Of a stretch of 64,000 nucleotides of DNA, positions 8,175 through 19,528 are shown piece after piece. Location of the stretch: assembly GCF_013410665.1 (NCBI RefSeq), contig NZ_JACCFM010000001.1, forward strand, positions 3,720,001 to 3,784,000. Reading direction: 5' to 3'. The notes beneath the pieces are model-generated. The model did not search any database and was not told the origin of the DNA. It saw only the letters and a list, made by a program, of their open reading frames with translations. Position 1 is the stretch's first letter; every line of letters begins with the position of its first letter. The stretch comes from Leifsonia psychrotolerans. Its GTDB lineage: Bacteria; Actinomycetota; Actinomycetes; Actinomycetales; Microbacteriaceae. Made by a program: the position numbers and the translations under genes.

Positions 8175-9976
8175 GTGTGACCGGCGTACAGGGTGAAGAA
8201 CGCAACGACTTCACCAAACAAGAAAGCCGTCAGATTCGTGCGCGTTCACTGCGCCTACTCGGTTCGCTGCTGCATCCGATGCGCGGCAAGGTCACTCTGG
8301 CCATGCTCGTGGTCGTCGTCTCCACGGCCGCTCAGGTGGCCGGCCCCGCGTTGATCGCATTCGGGATCGACAACGGCCTGCCCGCCTTGATGAAGCAGAA
8401 CTGGATACCACTCGCCGCAACAGGCGGGATCTATCTGGTCACGGGCGTGATCGGTGCGCTCCTGATCGCCTGGTACACGGTCATGTCTGCGCGCATCAGC
8501 CAAGCGATTCTGATCGACCTGCGCAAGCGCATCTTTCTGCACACCCAGAAGCTGAGCCTAGAATTTCACGAGTCGTATACCTCCGGACGCATCATCTCGC
8601 GCCAGACCAGCGACCTCGACGCGATTCGCGAGTTGCTCGACTCGGGCATCAACCAGCTGCTGCAAGGCGTGCTTTACATGGTGTTTACCGCCATCGCACT
8701 GTTCAGCCTCGACGGCCTGAGCGGGCTCGTGTTGTTTGCCTCACTCATTCCACTCGCAATCCTCACCCGCTGGTTCCAGGTGCGCTCGCAGACGTTGTTC
8801 CGTACCTCGCGGGTGGCCTCGGCGCGCCTGATCGTGCACTTTGTCGAGACCATGACCGGTATCCGTGCGGTGAAGGCGTTTCGCAAAGAGAAACGCAACG
8901 AGAAGGAGTTCGGCTCACTGGTTGAGGACTACCGTGATGTCAACGGGCGGGTGATCCAACTGTTCGGAATCTTCGATCCTGGGCTCGTTCTGATCGGTAA
9001 CGTCACGGTAGCCATCGTGCTGCTGGTCGGCGGATTCCGTGTCGTCGAAGGCCACCTGGCCATCGGTGCGCTGTTGGCTGCGCTGCTTTACACGCGTCGA
9101 TTCTTCGACCCGATGGAGGAGATGGCGATGTTCTACAACTCCTACCAATCGGCTGCGGCAGCCCTCGAAAAGATCTCGGGTGTCCTCGAGGAACGACCGG
9201 GTGTGTCGGATCCGGTGAAGCCCGTCGATCTCTGGAAGGCCACAGGCGCCGTGCGCTTCGACGACGTGCAGTTCGCGTACACCGCCGATCGCGTGATTTT
9301 GCCGCACTTCACGCTTGACCTGCCGGCCGGGCAGACGATCGCTCTGGTCGGCTCGACCGGTGCGGGCAAGTCGACACTGGCCAAGCTGATCTCGCGGTTC
9401 TACGACCCGACGCAGGGCAGCGTGCAACTCGACGGCGTTGACCTGCGTGATCTGCACCCGAAGGATTTGCGCCGAGCCATCGTCATGGTGACGCAGGAGG
9501 CGTACCTGTTCAGCGGGTCAGTTGCCGAGAACATCGCGATTGGTAAGCCGGAGGCGACGAGAGACGAGATTCGCCGTGCCGCGACGGCCGTCGGTGCGCA
9601 TGATTTCATTGAGGGGTTGCCGAACGGCTACGACACCGACGTGAATAAGCGGGGTGGGCGGGTCTCGGCCGGTCAACGTCAGCTTATTTCGTTCGCGCGT
9701 GCGTTCCTCGCCGACCCGGCTGTCCTCATTCTGGATGAGGCGACGTCGTCGCTCGATATTCCGAGTGAGCGTCTGGTGCAGGAGGCGTTGCAGACTCTGC
9801 TCGCCGACCGCACGGCAGTGATCATCGCGCACCGCTTGTCGACGGTGGCAATCGCTGACCGGGTTCTCGTGATGGAGCAGGGCACGATCATCGAGGATGG
9901 CACCCCCGATGAGCTCATCTCGGGATCTGGCCGCTTCGCCCAGCTGCATGCGGCCTGGCGGGACTCGCTGGTCTAG
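8171..9976 (+). CDS. ABC exporter half-transporter, catalytic-site subunit
   Basis: Partner of the preceding gene, 601 residues with the same layout: six membrane helices, then an ATPase domain with Walker [10 protein letters not shown] (near 394), signature [14 protein letters not shown] (near 498), Walker [13 protein letters not shown] with catalytic Glu, and switch His in IAHRLSTV. Its signature is altered (VSAGQ instead of LSGGQ). This fits the known asymmetry: the intact site pairs this subunit's Walker motifs with the LSGGQ of the first subunit, and the degenerate site uses VSAGQ plus the Asp of the first. The ATGA overlap couples translation. It is likely a multidrug or lipid/peptide exporter; substrate cannot be told from sequence. 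Confidence 0.92.
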   Translation: MSVTGVQGEERNDFTKQESRQIRARSLRLLGSLLHPMRGKVTLAMLVVVVSTAAQVAGPALIAFGIDNGLPALMKQNWIPLAATGGIYLVTGVIGALLIAWYTVMSARISQAILIDLRKRIFLHTQKLSLEFHESYTSGRIISRQTSDLDAIRELLDSGINQLLQGVLYMVFTAIALFSLDGLSGLVLFASLIPLAILTRWFQVRSQTLFRTSRVASARLIVHFVETMTGIRAVKAFRKEKRNEKEFGSLVEDYRDVNGRVIQLFGIFDPGLVLIGNVTVAIVLLVGGFRVVEGHLAIGALLAALLYTRRFFDPMEEMAMFYNSYQSAAAALEKISGVLEERPGVSDPVKPVDLWKATGAVRFDDVQFAYTADRVILPHFTLDLPAGQTIALVGSTGAGKSTLAKLISRFYDPTQGSVQLDGVDLRDLHPKDLRRAIVMVTQEAYLFSGSVAENIAIGKPEATRDEIRRAATAVGAHDFIEGLPNGYDTDVNKRGGRVSAGQRQLISFARAFLADPAVLILDEATSSLDIPSERLVQEALQTLLADRTAVIIAHRLSTVAIADRVLVMEQGTIIEDGTPDELISGSGRFAQLHAAWRDSLV

Positions 9977-10055
9977 CTGAGCGGATGCGCAGTCGCCCGC
10001 GCCTCAGGAAGCGTGACGGCTCCGTCTCGGCGCGAGTCAGTCGCGGCGGTGTGAG

Positions 10056-11792
<1,737 letters not shown>

Positions 11793-11893
11793 AGCTCTAT
11801 TCTCCCAAAGAACGAACATGATTACGAGCTTTTCTCAGTAGCGGTGCATAAGTTCTCGAACTCGTGTCTGTGGAGGGATCGAGAACTTGATCC

Positions 11894-12268
11894 GGTCGAG
11901 ACTTCGGCCATGGTCTTGAGGGTGGCTTACGGGATCTCGACGAGCTCGATCAGCGGCGTGGGCTGGATCAGCGGAAGGGATGCGAGGTCGGTCAGTGACC
12001 CGTGGGTCGAGCTTGTCGAGACCACGGTCCACGGTCTCGAGGATGGCTCGCGGGATCTCGACAGGCTCGATCAACGGCGTGGGCTGGATCAGCGGAGGGG
12101 GTCGAGCGACGGAAGGGGTACGCGTCGATCACGGAACCGTCGGTCGAGCATGTCGAGACCCCGGCCCCCGGTCTCGAGGATGGCTTACGGGATCTCGACA
12201 GGCTCGATCAACGGACGGGGTGCGGTCTCGAGGTTGGCTCACGGGATCTCGACGAGCTCGATCAGCGG
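11894..12268. repeat. Cluster of 73-bp composite palindromic repeats
   Basis: The 565-bp gap between two minus-strand genes (11793-12357) holds no credible gene but contains two full 73-bp repeats (12005-12077, 12142-12214), a shortened copy (11894-11956) and a 45-bp right half (12224-12268). Each full copy starts with GGTCGAGCTTGTCGAGACC or close to it and ends with ATCTCGACAGGCTCGAT plus CAACGG; the two ends are near-complementary, so each copy can fold on itself. A third full copy lies at 22280-22352 and a single arm at 753-772. This resembles a REP/BIME-type family. Confidence 0.8.
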
Positions 12269-12357
12269 AAAGGTGCGGGGTCGATCAACGGTGTGGGCTC
12301 GATCAGCGGGATGTGTGCGCGCGGTGCGGGGCTCGCCGGTGCGCAGGATGGCGACGG

Positions 12358-13971
12358 CTACGTCGTCGCCGCCAGGTCTGTGTGCCAGGGAACACCGTCG
12401 ACGGCACAATACACAGTGCCCGCGGCATCCCAGTGGGCACCCAGCCCCGAGAGGCGCGCCACGAACCCGTCACGGTCGCGTCCCTCGGCGCCGGGCAACG
12501 GGGACCAGCCAATTTCGGCGATTGCCGCGATCCGTGGAAAGGCAAGGAACTCGACATCGGAGATGGTGCAGGCCGTTTCCGTCCACAGTGGTGCTTCCAC
12601 GCCGAGGATCTGCGCTTCGGCGATGCCGGGCACGATCTCGGTCGGCTCCCAAGCCAACGCGTCGTCGAGCGAGGTGGGTCCGTTCGCCCAGTCGAGTCCG
12701 AGCGGATATCCGTGCGGGGTCGGCTGGCTTCCGACGTGCTGGATATCGAGATATGCCACGTCGGCCGGCGACATGATGACCTGACCGCCCTGCTCGACGA
12801 CCGAGCGGGTGAGGCTTGCCGCATCGCCCTGTGGCTCGAGATAGCTCCAATACTGGGCGATTGTGTCGGCGGGTAATGAGGGTGACGCGCCGATCTCGTG
12901 CCAGCCGATGACGGTCTTGCCCATCGAGGCAGCCGTGGTCGTGATGCGTTCGACGAGAGCGCGGTAGTCGGCCTTCGACGTGGAGAGAGATTCATCGCCG
13001 CCGATGTGCAACCACGGGCCCGGGGTCAGTTCTGCGACCTCCCGCAGCACATCCTCGAGGAATTGGTCGGTGGCTTCCGCCCGCTCGGGGGCGGCGCTCA
13101 GGGAGGAGAAGCCGACCTCAACACCCTCATATGGTGAGCGGGCGACCCCATCATGGTTGAGTTCGGCATACGCGCTGAGCGCCGCGTTGGTGTGGCCGGG
13201 AAGGTCGATCTCCGGGACGATCGTGAGAAAGCGTTCGGCGGCGTAATCGACGATCCGGCGGTAGTCACTCTTCGAGTAGAAGCCGCCGCGCGCGCCGCCG
13301 ACTGCCGTCGAAGCGCCGATGCCAGTCAGTTCGGGCCAGGAGTCGATCTGAATGCGCCAGCCCTGGTCGTCGGTGAGATGCAGGTGCAGCACGTTGATCT
13401 TCAGCAGCGCAAGGGCATCGATGAAGCGCAGCACATCCTCGACGGGAAAGAAGTGTCGTACGACGTCGAGCATGGCACCGCGATAGTCGAAGCGCGGCGC
13501 GTCACTGACCGAGACGGCCGGTGCGACCCAGCCGCCGAATGCGAGGCCGTCGTCGTCACCGGATGCGCCCCCGTGGTCGTCATCGTCGCCAAATGCGCGG
13601 CCGTGATCGTCGTCGCCGATCCGTGCCGGAAGCAGCTGGCGCAGTGATCTTGTGCCGCGATACAGACCGGCCGTGGCGCGTGCTTCGATGATCACGCCGG
13701 CGTGCGAGACCTCGAGAGTGTAGGACTCGACACTCGTCTGTTCGACCGCGTAGAAGCCGTCGTTCAGGACCAAAGAAATATCGGCCGCGCCGGCGTCGCC
13801 GTGCACCACAGGGATGTCGAAACCTGTGGCCACGCGTAGCTCGGTGGCAAGCAGCAGCCCGATTGGGTGAGCCTCTCCCGGTGCCACGATGCGCGTGGGC
13901 GGGGCCAGTCGATACGGGGCCACGTGCTCAAGAAATGTGAGTGCGGCGGGGGCTGGAACGATGCCGGTCAC
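12358..13971 (-). CDS. Beta-N-acetylhexosaminidase, GH20, cytoplasmic
   Basis: A 537-residue GH20 exo-hexosaminidase releasing terminal GlcNAc or GalNAc by substrate-assisted catalysis. An N-terminal GH20b-like domain (to about 115) precedes the barrel, which shows DYRGAMLDVVRHFFP, NVLHLHLTDDQGWRI, VPEIDLPGHTNAAL and the catalytic Asp326-Glu327 pair in HIGGDES. There is no signal peptide, so it acts on imported oligosaccharides. An odd acidic insert of Asp/His-rich repeats sits at residues 119-147, between the domains. GTG 13971 has GGAG six bases upstream. It is transcribed divergently from the binding-protein operon, sharing a 269-bp region with a LacI-type operator, and likely belongs to that pathway. 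Confidence 0.93.
   Translation of the reverse strand: MTGIVPAPAALTFLEHVAPYRLAPPTRIVAPGEAHPIGLLLATELRVATGFDIPVVHGDAGAADISLVLNDGFYAVEQTSVESYTLEVSHAGVIIEARATAGLYRGTRSLRQLLPARIGDDDHGRAFGDDDDHGGASGDDDGLAFGGWVAPAVSVSDAPRFDYRGAMLDVVRHFFPVEDVLRFIDALALLKINVLHLHLTDDQGWRIQIDSWPELTGIGASTAVGGARGGFYSKSDYRRIVDYAAERFLTIVPEIDLPGHTNAALSAYAELNHDGVARSPYEGVEVGFSSLSAAPERAEATDQFLEDVLREVAELTPGPWLHIGGDESLSTSKADYRALVERITTTAASMGKTVIGWHEIGASPSLPADTIAQYWSYLEPQGDAASLTRSVVEQGGQVIMSPADVAYLDIQHVGSQPTPHGYPLGLDWANGPTSLDDALAWEPTEIVPGIAEAQILGVEAPLWTETACTISDVEFLAFPRIAAIAEIGWSPLPGAEGRDRDGFVARLSGLGAHWDAAGTVYCAVDGVPWHTDLAATT
13531..13617. repeat. Acidic repeat insert inside GH20 gene
   Basis: Codes residues 119-147 of the hexosaminidase: three imperfect units built on FGDDDDHG. 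It is similar in flavour to the Asp-His tract of the DUF222 gene nearby. Confidence 0.65.
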
Positions 13972-14090
13972 GGATTCTCCATTCTGCAGGGTGGCTCACG
14001 ATAATACGCGATTCAGGCCCCCATCCAGAGTTGCTCAGGGCCCCGAACATGAAGGTGTTCGCGCTGTACATTTGTAACCAAAGATTCTGC

Positions 14091-14138
14091 TCGACGTTTG
14101 AATTTACGCGACATTAGAGTATTGTGAACGCAAACATT
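14091..14138 (+). promoter_or_regulatory. Promoter with LacI-type operator before sugar transporter
   Basis: A likely -10 TAGAGT at 14115-14120, with a weak -35 TCGACG 18 bp upstream, is followed by TGTGAACGCAAACATT at 14123-14138. The identical 16-mer occurs in reverse at 19467-19482, before the beta-galactosidase gene, and a related palindrome precedes the lacI-type gene at 19529-19542. All three are probably bound by that regulator. Confidence 0.65.
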
Positions 14139-14240
14139 CATCTGATTCACATTGGCGAAGTGCGCGCGAATGCGGCGCGCCGTCCGATGGGTCTGCCTCG
14201 TGCACCGCGGGGCCGGGATCACCTCAAAGGAGAGCGATAC

Positions 14241-15554
14241 ATGACACACAGCACTCGTTTCGTCCGATCCGCCGCTGTCGCGGCCGTGGCGGCGATTTCG
14301 GTCTTCGGGCTCGCTGGTTGCAACGCAGCCGCCAGCTCGGATGCCGCCACCGACAGCAACCCCATCACGATCAGCTACCTGCACCGTCTGCCGGACGGCA
14401 AAGGTATGACTCCGGTGAATGAGATCGTCAAGCGCTGGAACGCGGAGAACCCCAGCATCCAGGTGAAGGCGACGAAGTTCGACGGGGCAGCGACGGACAT
14501 GATCCTGAAGCTCGAAACCGACGTCAAGGCCGGAAAAGCCGACTGCCTCGCACAGCTCAGCTACGCCGAGGTGCCGCAGATGTTCGTCAAGGGACTTCTC
14601 GAAGACGTGGCCGATGAGGCCGCGAAGTACTCGTCCGACTTCTCGAGCGGGGCCTACGCGATGATGAGCGTCGGCGACGCCGTCGTGGGCCTCCCTCAGG
14701 ACACCGGCCCCCTCGTCTACTACTACAACGCAACCGAATTCGAGAAGCTTGGCCTTCCGGTTCCCACGACGATCGACGAGTTGAGCAGCGATGCCGCTAC
14801 CGCCGCCGCAACGGGTAAATATGTGACCGCGTTCACTCCGGATGAGGCTCTCTCCTGGCTGTCAGCGCAGTCTGCTGCGGCTGGCGACAGCTGGTTCGGA
14901 GCGACCGACGCCGGCTGGACAGTGAAGGCCGAAGGAGCCGGCAGTGCGAAGGTTTCTGCGTTCTGGCAGAATCTGGTCGACACCAAGCAGACGCTGGTCA
15001 CCGAGCGCTGGGGTGAGGCATTCACCCAGGCGCTGGACAACGGAAGCCTGATTGGGCACGTCGGCGCAGCGTGGGAGGCCGGCTTCCTGCTCGACTCCCT
15101 CGACGGCACGCCGGCCGAGGGCCAGTGGCGTGTCGCCCAGCTGCCCGACTTCGGCGCCGGTGCTATGACCGGTCCTGATGGAGGGTCCGGCGTCGCCGTT
15201 ATGAAGGGCTGCGCGCACCCGGCCGAGGCGATGGAGTTCACCGGATGGTTCAACACTCAGATTGATGACCTCGCCTCACAGGGGCTGGTTGTCGCCGCGA
15301 ACGGCACCCCGGCCACGAGCGAGAAGATGCTGCGTCAGTTCGGCGGTCAGGATGTTCTCGCGGAGCTGGCCACCGCCTCCTCGCACCTGAACCCAGACTT
15401 CGTCTATGCACCGGGCTTCGCCTCGCTGACCAAGATGAACGAGACCGCAGCCGGCGTGGCTGACGGCAGCGCACGTGTCGCCGACATTTTCACGACGGCA
15501 CAGACGACCGCCGTCGCGACATTGAAAGACTTCGGTCTTCCGGTCGCACCGTAG
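14241..15554 (+). CDS. Sugar ABC transporter substrate-binding lipoprotein (family 1)
   Basis: A 437-residue extracellular solute-binding protein of the CUT1 type. It has a lipoprotein signal: basic start, hydrophobic stretch and lipobox VFGLAGCN with the lipidated Cys near residue 29. The mature part has the usual two-lobe binding-protein pattern (ITISYLHRLPDGKGMTPVNE, then a central DTGPLVYYYNATEFEKLGLP). ATG 14241 is preceded by AAAGGAGAG at good spacing; an in-frame stretch upstream is the operator region and is not coding. Two permeases follow after a strong hairpin. With GH20 and GH35 next door the ligand is probably a beta-linked galacto- or aminosugar oligosaccharide (inference). Confidence 0.92.
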   Translation: MTHSTRFVRSAAVAAVAAISVFGLAGCNAAASSDAATDSNPITISYLHRLPDGKGMTPVNEIVKRWNAENPSIQVKATKFDGAATDMILKLETDVKAGKADCLAQLSYAEVPQMFVKGLLEDVADEAAKYSSDFSSGAYAMMSVGDAVVGLPQDTGPLVYYYNATEFEKLGLPVPTTIDELSSDAATAAATGKYVTAFTPDEALSWLSAQSAAAGDSWFGATDAGWTVKAEGAGSAKVSAFWQNLVDTKQTLVTERWGEAFTQALDNGSLIGHVGAAWEAGFLLDSLDGTPAEGQWRVAQLPDFGAGAMTGPDGGSGVAVMKGCAHPAEAMEFTGWFNTQIDDLASQGLVVAANGTPATSEKMLRQFGGQDVLAELATASSHLNPDFVYAPGFASLTKMNETAAGVADGSARVADIFTTAQTTAVATLKDFGLPVAP

Positions 15555-15579
15555 GGCGCATGGCGGCTTGAACGCCGGT

Positions 15580-15614
15580 CCGGCGGATCACACGCGAACC
15601 GTGTGATCCGCCGG
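15580..15614 (+). terminator. Intra-operon hairpin after the binding-protein gene
   Basis: A perfect 15-bp stem, CCGGCGGATCACACG with CGTGTGATCCGCCGG, and a 5-nt loop, 25 bp after the stop. It likely stabilises the upstream mRNA or lets only part of transcription through, giving more binding protein than permease. Confidence 0.75.
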
Positions 15615-15654
15615 TCCGCAGGTCGAAGACGATGTTGAAGGAGACGACCACCGC

Positions 15655-16674
15655 ATGACCATTTCCACTGAGGACCGCCTCGCGTCCGCCGACCGAGCGG
15701 AAGAAAACGCGCCGTCCGCACCGAACCGGGGCGAGCCCGGCAGCCCTCCGAGGCGAGACGGTGTGAAGCGTACGCGCGGTGCCCGCCAGCAGGCTCTCAC
15801 CGGTTGGATGTTCATGGCTCCGTTCGCCGTGTTGTTCATCATCGTCTTTCTCGTGCCGATCGTCGTCTCGATCTACTCGTCGATGTTCGCGCAGCTTCCG
15901 AGCGGCGACGGCCTCTATGGTGGCGGTGGGCTGGTCGATACCTTCGTCGGATTCGACAACTTCGCGCTCGCGATCGGCAGCGCCCCGTTCTGGACAGGAA
16001 TGGGACGGGTCATGCTGTACGGAATGTTCCAAGTTCCGGTGATGATCATTGCGGCACTCGGGCTCGCTCTCCTGCTCGATTCGTTCATCGTGCGTCGCCC
16101 GGGTGGATTTCGTCTCGCGTTCTTTCTGCCGTTTGCGATCCCCGGCGTCATCGCCGCGATGATGTGGCTCTACCTATACACCCCCGAAGTCTCGCCCTTC
16201 ATGCAGTATCTGCCCGAGGGCACCAATCTGATGGCGCCGGGTACCGTGCTGCTGTCTATGGCGAATATGACCACCTGGACCTACACCGGGTACAACATGC
16301 TCATCTTCCTGGCCGCGCTGCAGACAATTCCGAGGGATCTGTTCGAAGCGGCTCGTCTCGACGGCGCCTCGGCGTGGCAGATCGCGACGCGGATCAAGAT
16401 TCCGCTCGTGCGCGGAGCTGCGCTGCTTGCCGTGTTGCTGTCGATCATCGGAACAATCCAGCTGTTCAACGAGCCGATGATCATGGAGGGGGCGAACCCC
16501 TGGATGGGCAAGGAATATACGCCGATGATGCTGACCTACAACTCGATGATGGGAGCCGTCTCACCCTCGGGCACCGGCCCGGCTTCGGCATACTCGCTGT
16601 TGATGGCGGTCATTGCCGGACTTCTTGCGGCCATTTACGCCGTGCTGCAGCGCCGGAAGGGAGACAAAGCATGA
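15655..16674 (+). CDS. Sugar ABC transporter permease (MalF/UgpA-like)
   Basis: First membrane subunit of the CUT1 importer, 339 residues, with a long hydrophilic basic N-terminus (about 45 residues) and six helices beginning LTGWMFMAPFAVLFIIVFLVP. The conserved EAA loop that contacts the ATPase is seen as FEAARLDGASAWQIATRIKIP near residue 230. The ATG has AAGGAG upstream. It overlaps the second permease by 4 nt. No ATP-binding subunit is encoded in this cluster, so a shared MsiK-type ATPase elsewhere in the genome is expected. Confidence 0.93.
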   Translation: MTISTEDRLASADRAEENAPSAPNRGEPGSPPRRDGVKRTRGARQQALTGWMFMAPFAVLFIIVFLVPIVVSIYSSMFAQLPSGDGLYGGGGLVDTFVGFDNFALAIGSAPFWTGMGRVMLYGMFQVPVMIIAALGLALLLDSFIVRRPGGFRLAFFLPFAIPGVIAAMMWLYLYTPEVSPFMQYLPEGTNLMAPGTVLLSMANMTTWTYTGYNMLIFLAALQTIPRDLFEAARLDGASAWQIATRIKIPLVRGAALLAVLLSIIGTIQLFNEPMIMEGANPWMGKEYTPMMLTYNSMMGAVSPSGTGPASAYSLLMAVIAGLLAAIYAVLQRRKGDKA

Positions 16675-17579
16675 GTATCAGTACTGTGATTGCGGCCTCG
16701 AAGCGTCGGGCACGAGAATCGGCGGCAGAGCGGCCTCCCACGTCGGCATTGCCGGGTCCCGTCGGGCGCATGATTGGAATCGCCGTGCTCATCGTGGCGA
16801 CACTGTACTTCGTGGCGCCTGTCTTCTGGCTCATGATCGCCTCGACGAAGAGTAATCGCGACCTCACCTCGACGTTCGGATTCTGGTTCGCCGAGTGGAA
16901 CCTGTCGGCGAACTACGAGAGCCTCATGGCCTGGACGCAAGGAATGTTCTGGCAGTGGGTCGGCAACTCGATCTTCTATTCCCTGAGCGCCGGTATGATC
17001 GGCACACTCTTTGCGGTGATGGCGGGCTACGCAATCGCCAAGTTTGCCTTTCCCGGCAAGACGGTCGCGATCGGCGTCATCATGGCCGGATTGCTGCTCC
17101 CCGTCGCGCTGCTGACGGTGCCGCTCTATCTGGAGTTTCACGCTCTGGGCCTCGTCGACACGCCGTGGGCGATCATCATTCCCTCGGCGGTGTCCCCGTT
17201 CGGGGTCTTCCTCGGCATTGTTTACGCCCAGGATGCGGTGCCCACTGAGTTACTGGAGGCGGCACGCATCGACGGCGCGGGTGAGGTGCGGATCTTCTTC
17301 ACCATTGTTTTGCGATTGCTGGCGCCGGCGATGGTCACCATCTTCTTGTTCATCTTCGTCGCAACGTGGAACAACTTCCTGTTGCCGTTGCTGATGGTTT
17401 CCACGCCGGAGCTCAAACCCGTGACGCTCGGGCTGTTCGGCATGATCAGCTATTTTTCGCCCGACAAGGGCGCAGTGATGTTGGGGGCACTTCTCGGCGT
17501 GATCCCGCTGATCATTTTGTTCTTCAGCCTGCAGCGCTTCTTGCGTTCGGGCTTGGCAGCGGGAGCGGTCAAGGGCTGA
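16671..17579 (+). CDS. Sugar ABC transporter permease (MalG/UgpE-like)
   Basis: Second membrane subunit, 302 residues, with six helices starting GRMIGIAVLIVATLYFVAPV and the EAA loop LLEAARIDGAGEVRIFFTIV near residue 200. The start ATG 16671 overlaps the previous stop (ATGA) and is preceded by AAGGGAG. It ends with the GLAAGAVKG tail common in this family. It is the last gene of the operon, before a bidirectional terminator that also serves the convergent beta-galactosidase gene. Confidence 0.93.
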   Translation: MSISTVIAASKRRARESAAERPPTSALPGPVGRMIGIAVLIVATLYFVAPVFWLMIASTKSNRDLTSTFGFWFAEWNLSANYESLMAWTQGMFWQWVGNSIFYSLSAGMIGTLFAVMAGYAIAKFAFPGKTVAIGVIMAGLLLPVALLTVPLYLEFHALGLVDTPWAIIIPSAVSPFGVFLGIVYAQDAVPTELLEAARIDGAGEVRIFFTIVLRLLAPAMVTIFLFIFVATWNNFLLPLLMVSTPELKPVTLGLFGMISYFSPDKGAVMLGALLGVIPLIILFFSLQRFLRSGLAAGAVKG

Positions 17580-17607
17580 CCGGCAGCAACGGGGACGCCG
17601 TACAACA

Positions 17608-17639
17608 GTGGGGCCCGCGGCATGTGCCGCGGGCCCCAC
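17608..17639. terminator. Bidirectional terminator between permease and GH35 genes
   Basis: A perfect 15-bp palindromic stem (GTGGGGCCCGCGGCA, loop TG, TGCCGCGGGCCCCAC) in the middle of the 74-bp gap between converging genes. Confidence 0.85.
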
Positions 17640-17653
17640 GTCGTGCTTCTCGG

Positions 17654-19420
17654 TCAGGACCCGATGAACTCTTCGACGGCGCCGAGTTCGGCCTGATCGC
17701 GCACCTCAATCGTCGTTCCGAGGTGTTCGAGGTCGAGCACGCGCACCTCGTTCTGCCCCGCGCGCCAGAGTGGTGACGGCGCGTAGAGAGTGACCTGAGG
17801 GCCGACGTTCCAGTACCGACCGAGCAGGAAGTCGTTCACCCAGACCAGCGCCTTCACTCCGCCGGGAAACGCCAGCCACGCATCGGCCGGCTCCGTGACA
17901 TCGATGACGGCAGAGGCGTAGCCATCGACTCCGGGCGTACCGGTCGGGTGCAGATCCTGAAGCGGCAGGACCCGGTGGGTCCAGCCATGGGCGTAGCGGC
18001 GTCCGAGGAGGACGCCGTCCAGAATGCCCTTGTGCTCACCGAGCTTGGAGCCGTAGTTGATGCGGCCGAGGTTCTCGACGATGATCGTGATCACAACGGG
18101 GCCGTCGGCAGGGGGGAGCACCGTACTGGTCTCGCCGTCGCGTGTGAGGATGGCGACTCGTTCGTCACCGAGGTACACCGTGGCGCGGTCATGGAGGCCC
18201 TGCACCGTCAGAACCGTCTCGCCATGCACGACAGCGCTCGTCTGATAAGCCACGAGACCCTCGGCGATCCCGAGCTCTTCAAAGGTCGCGGGATGGGGGC
18301 GCGGCTCCCCAGCAGGGAGAGCATTCACCGCCTCGATAAGCGAGGCTTCGGCGCGGAGCGGCACGGTCTGCGGTTTCTGGAAACGGGGCGCGGGCGGAAG
18401 CTCGGGCAGGGGGCCGTCGTGGAATGGAGCGAAGGCCGCGCGCAGCGCTTCGAATTTCGTACCGACCCGCCCGTCTTCAGCGATGGGGGCGTCCGAGTCG
18501 TAACTCGTCACCGTCGGCTGAAGCACGCCGTCCCAGTTCGCACCGTTCCAGAGCCCGAAATTGGTGCCGCCGTGCGCCATGTAGATGCTTGCGGATCCGC
18601 CCGCGGCCAGAAGCTCGTCGACGGTGCTGATCATGCTCTCGCGGCTGCGCACGTGGTGGCGTTCGCCCCAGTGGTCGAACCATCCGCCCCACAGCTCACT
18701 GCAGAGGAAGGGGGTGGCCTCGGGCAGCAGCCGCGCCGCCTCGGCAACGCCGGTTCCAAAGGTGAAGCTGGGCAAAGCGCCCTCCACCGAACCATGCGCG
18801 TGCATCTCCGCGGTGATGCCGTCGGCGGTCGTCAGTAATTCGACGATGCCGTGCTGCCGAAGAAGGTCCCGCTGGTGCACGAGGTGCGCCTGATCGGAAC
18901 CGAACGAGCCGTACTCATTCTCAATCTGCACGGCCACGATCGGGCCGCCGTGGGATGCCTGGAGCGCGGCCAGCCGGGGGAGCAACTCGGCATACCAGGT
19001 CTCAACGGCCTGGCGGTAGATCGGTTCGCTCGTGCGGGGAGCGCGGGTGCGCGCGGTCAGCCAGGCGGGAAGCCCGCCATTCGACCATTCGGCGCAGATA
19101 TAGGGGCTCGGTCGTACGTAGACATCCAGGCCGATCTCGCCGGCGAGCCGGATGAACCGTTCGACATCGCGCCAGCCGTCAAAGCGGGGATCCCCCTCGG
19201 TCTGCTCGTGGAAATTCCAGGCAATATAGGTGTCGACTGTGTTGGCCCCCATGGCGGCGAGACGGCGCAGTCGGTCTTCCCACAGATCGGGATGAACACG
19301 GAAGTAGTGCAGCGCGCCAGCGAGCATCCGGTGCGGCTGCCCCCGACGCAGAAGGACGCTGTCGCAATATGTGAGCGCTGGTGCTGAATCGACTAAGACG
19401 TGAGTGTCGGTCGCGGCCAT
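17654..19420 (-). CDS. Beta-galactosidase, GH35, cytoplasmic
   Basis: A 588-residue GH35 enzyme removing terminal beta-galactose. The barrel domain shows RMLAGALHYFRVHPDLWEDR, NTVDTYIAWNFHE, the acid/base Glu169 in QIENEYGSFGSD and the likely nucleophile Glu242 in SELWGGWFDHWG; SIYMAHGGTNFGLWNGAN follows. C-terminal beta-sandwich domains fill the rest. No signal peptide is present, so it cleaves imported sugars. ATG 19420 is chosen for the GGGAGG six bases upstream; a TTG 45 bp earlier is less likely. The operator TGTGAACGCAAACATT lies about 50 bp upstream, identical to the one before the transporter. It is divergent from the lacI-type gene. Confidence 0.94.
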   Translation of the reverse strand: MAATDTHVLVDSAPALTYCDSVLLRRGQPHRMLAGALHYFRVHPDLWEDRLRRLAAMGANTVDTYIAWNFHEQTEGDPRFDGWRDVERFIRLAGEIGLDVYVRPSPYICAEWSNGGLPAWLTARTRAPRTSEPIYRQAVETWYAELLPRLAALQASHGGPIVAVQIENEYGSFGSDQAHLVHQRDLLRQHGIVELLTTADGITAEMHAHGSVEGALPSFTFGTGVAEAARLLPEATPFLCSELWGGWFDHWGERHHVRSRESMISTVDELLAAGGSASIYMAHGGTNFGLWNGANWDGVLQPTVTSYDSDAPIAEDGRVGTKFEALRAAFAPFHDGPLPELPPAPRFQKPQTVPLRAEASLIEAVNALPAGEPRPHPATFEELGIAEGLVAYQTSAVVHGETVLTVQGLHDRATVYLGDERVAILTRDGETSTVLPPADGPVVITIIVENLGRINYGSKLGEHKGILDGVLLGRRYAHGWTHRVLPLQDLHPTGTPGVDGYASAVIDVTEPADAWLAFPGGVKALVWVNDFLLGRYWNVGPQVTLYAPSPLWRAGQNEVRVLDLEHLGTTIEVRDQAELGAVEEFIGS

Positions 19421-19466
19421 CCGCGGCCTCCCTATTGTTTTGGGGGCAATTACTGCCCAAAGCAAA

Positions 19467-19482
19467 AATGTTTGCGTTCACA
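19467..19482 (-). promoter_or_regulatory. LacI-type operator before GH35 gene
   Basis: On the minus strand this reads TGTGAACGCAAACATT, an exact 16-bp match to the site at 14123-14138. It lies about 47 bp upstream of the GH35 start. Confidence 0.75.
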
Positions 19483-19528
19483 TTATCTCAAAAATGGATG
19501 CCATGGTGTGGTCTTTTCGAGACAGTGC

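Noticed and set aside
11894..12268. Possible CRISPR array
   Set aside because: Spacing between repeats is irregular, repeats are self-complementary composites, copies differ, and no cas genes are near.
14124..14240. N-terminal extension of the binding-protein gene through the operator region
   Set aside because: The extension lacks a signal peptide, covers the operator, and the ATG at 14241 has a good ribosome site directly before a lipoprotein signal.
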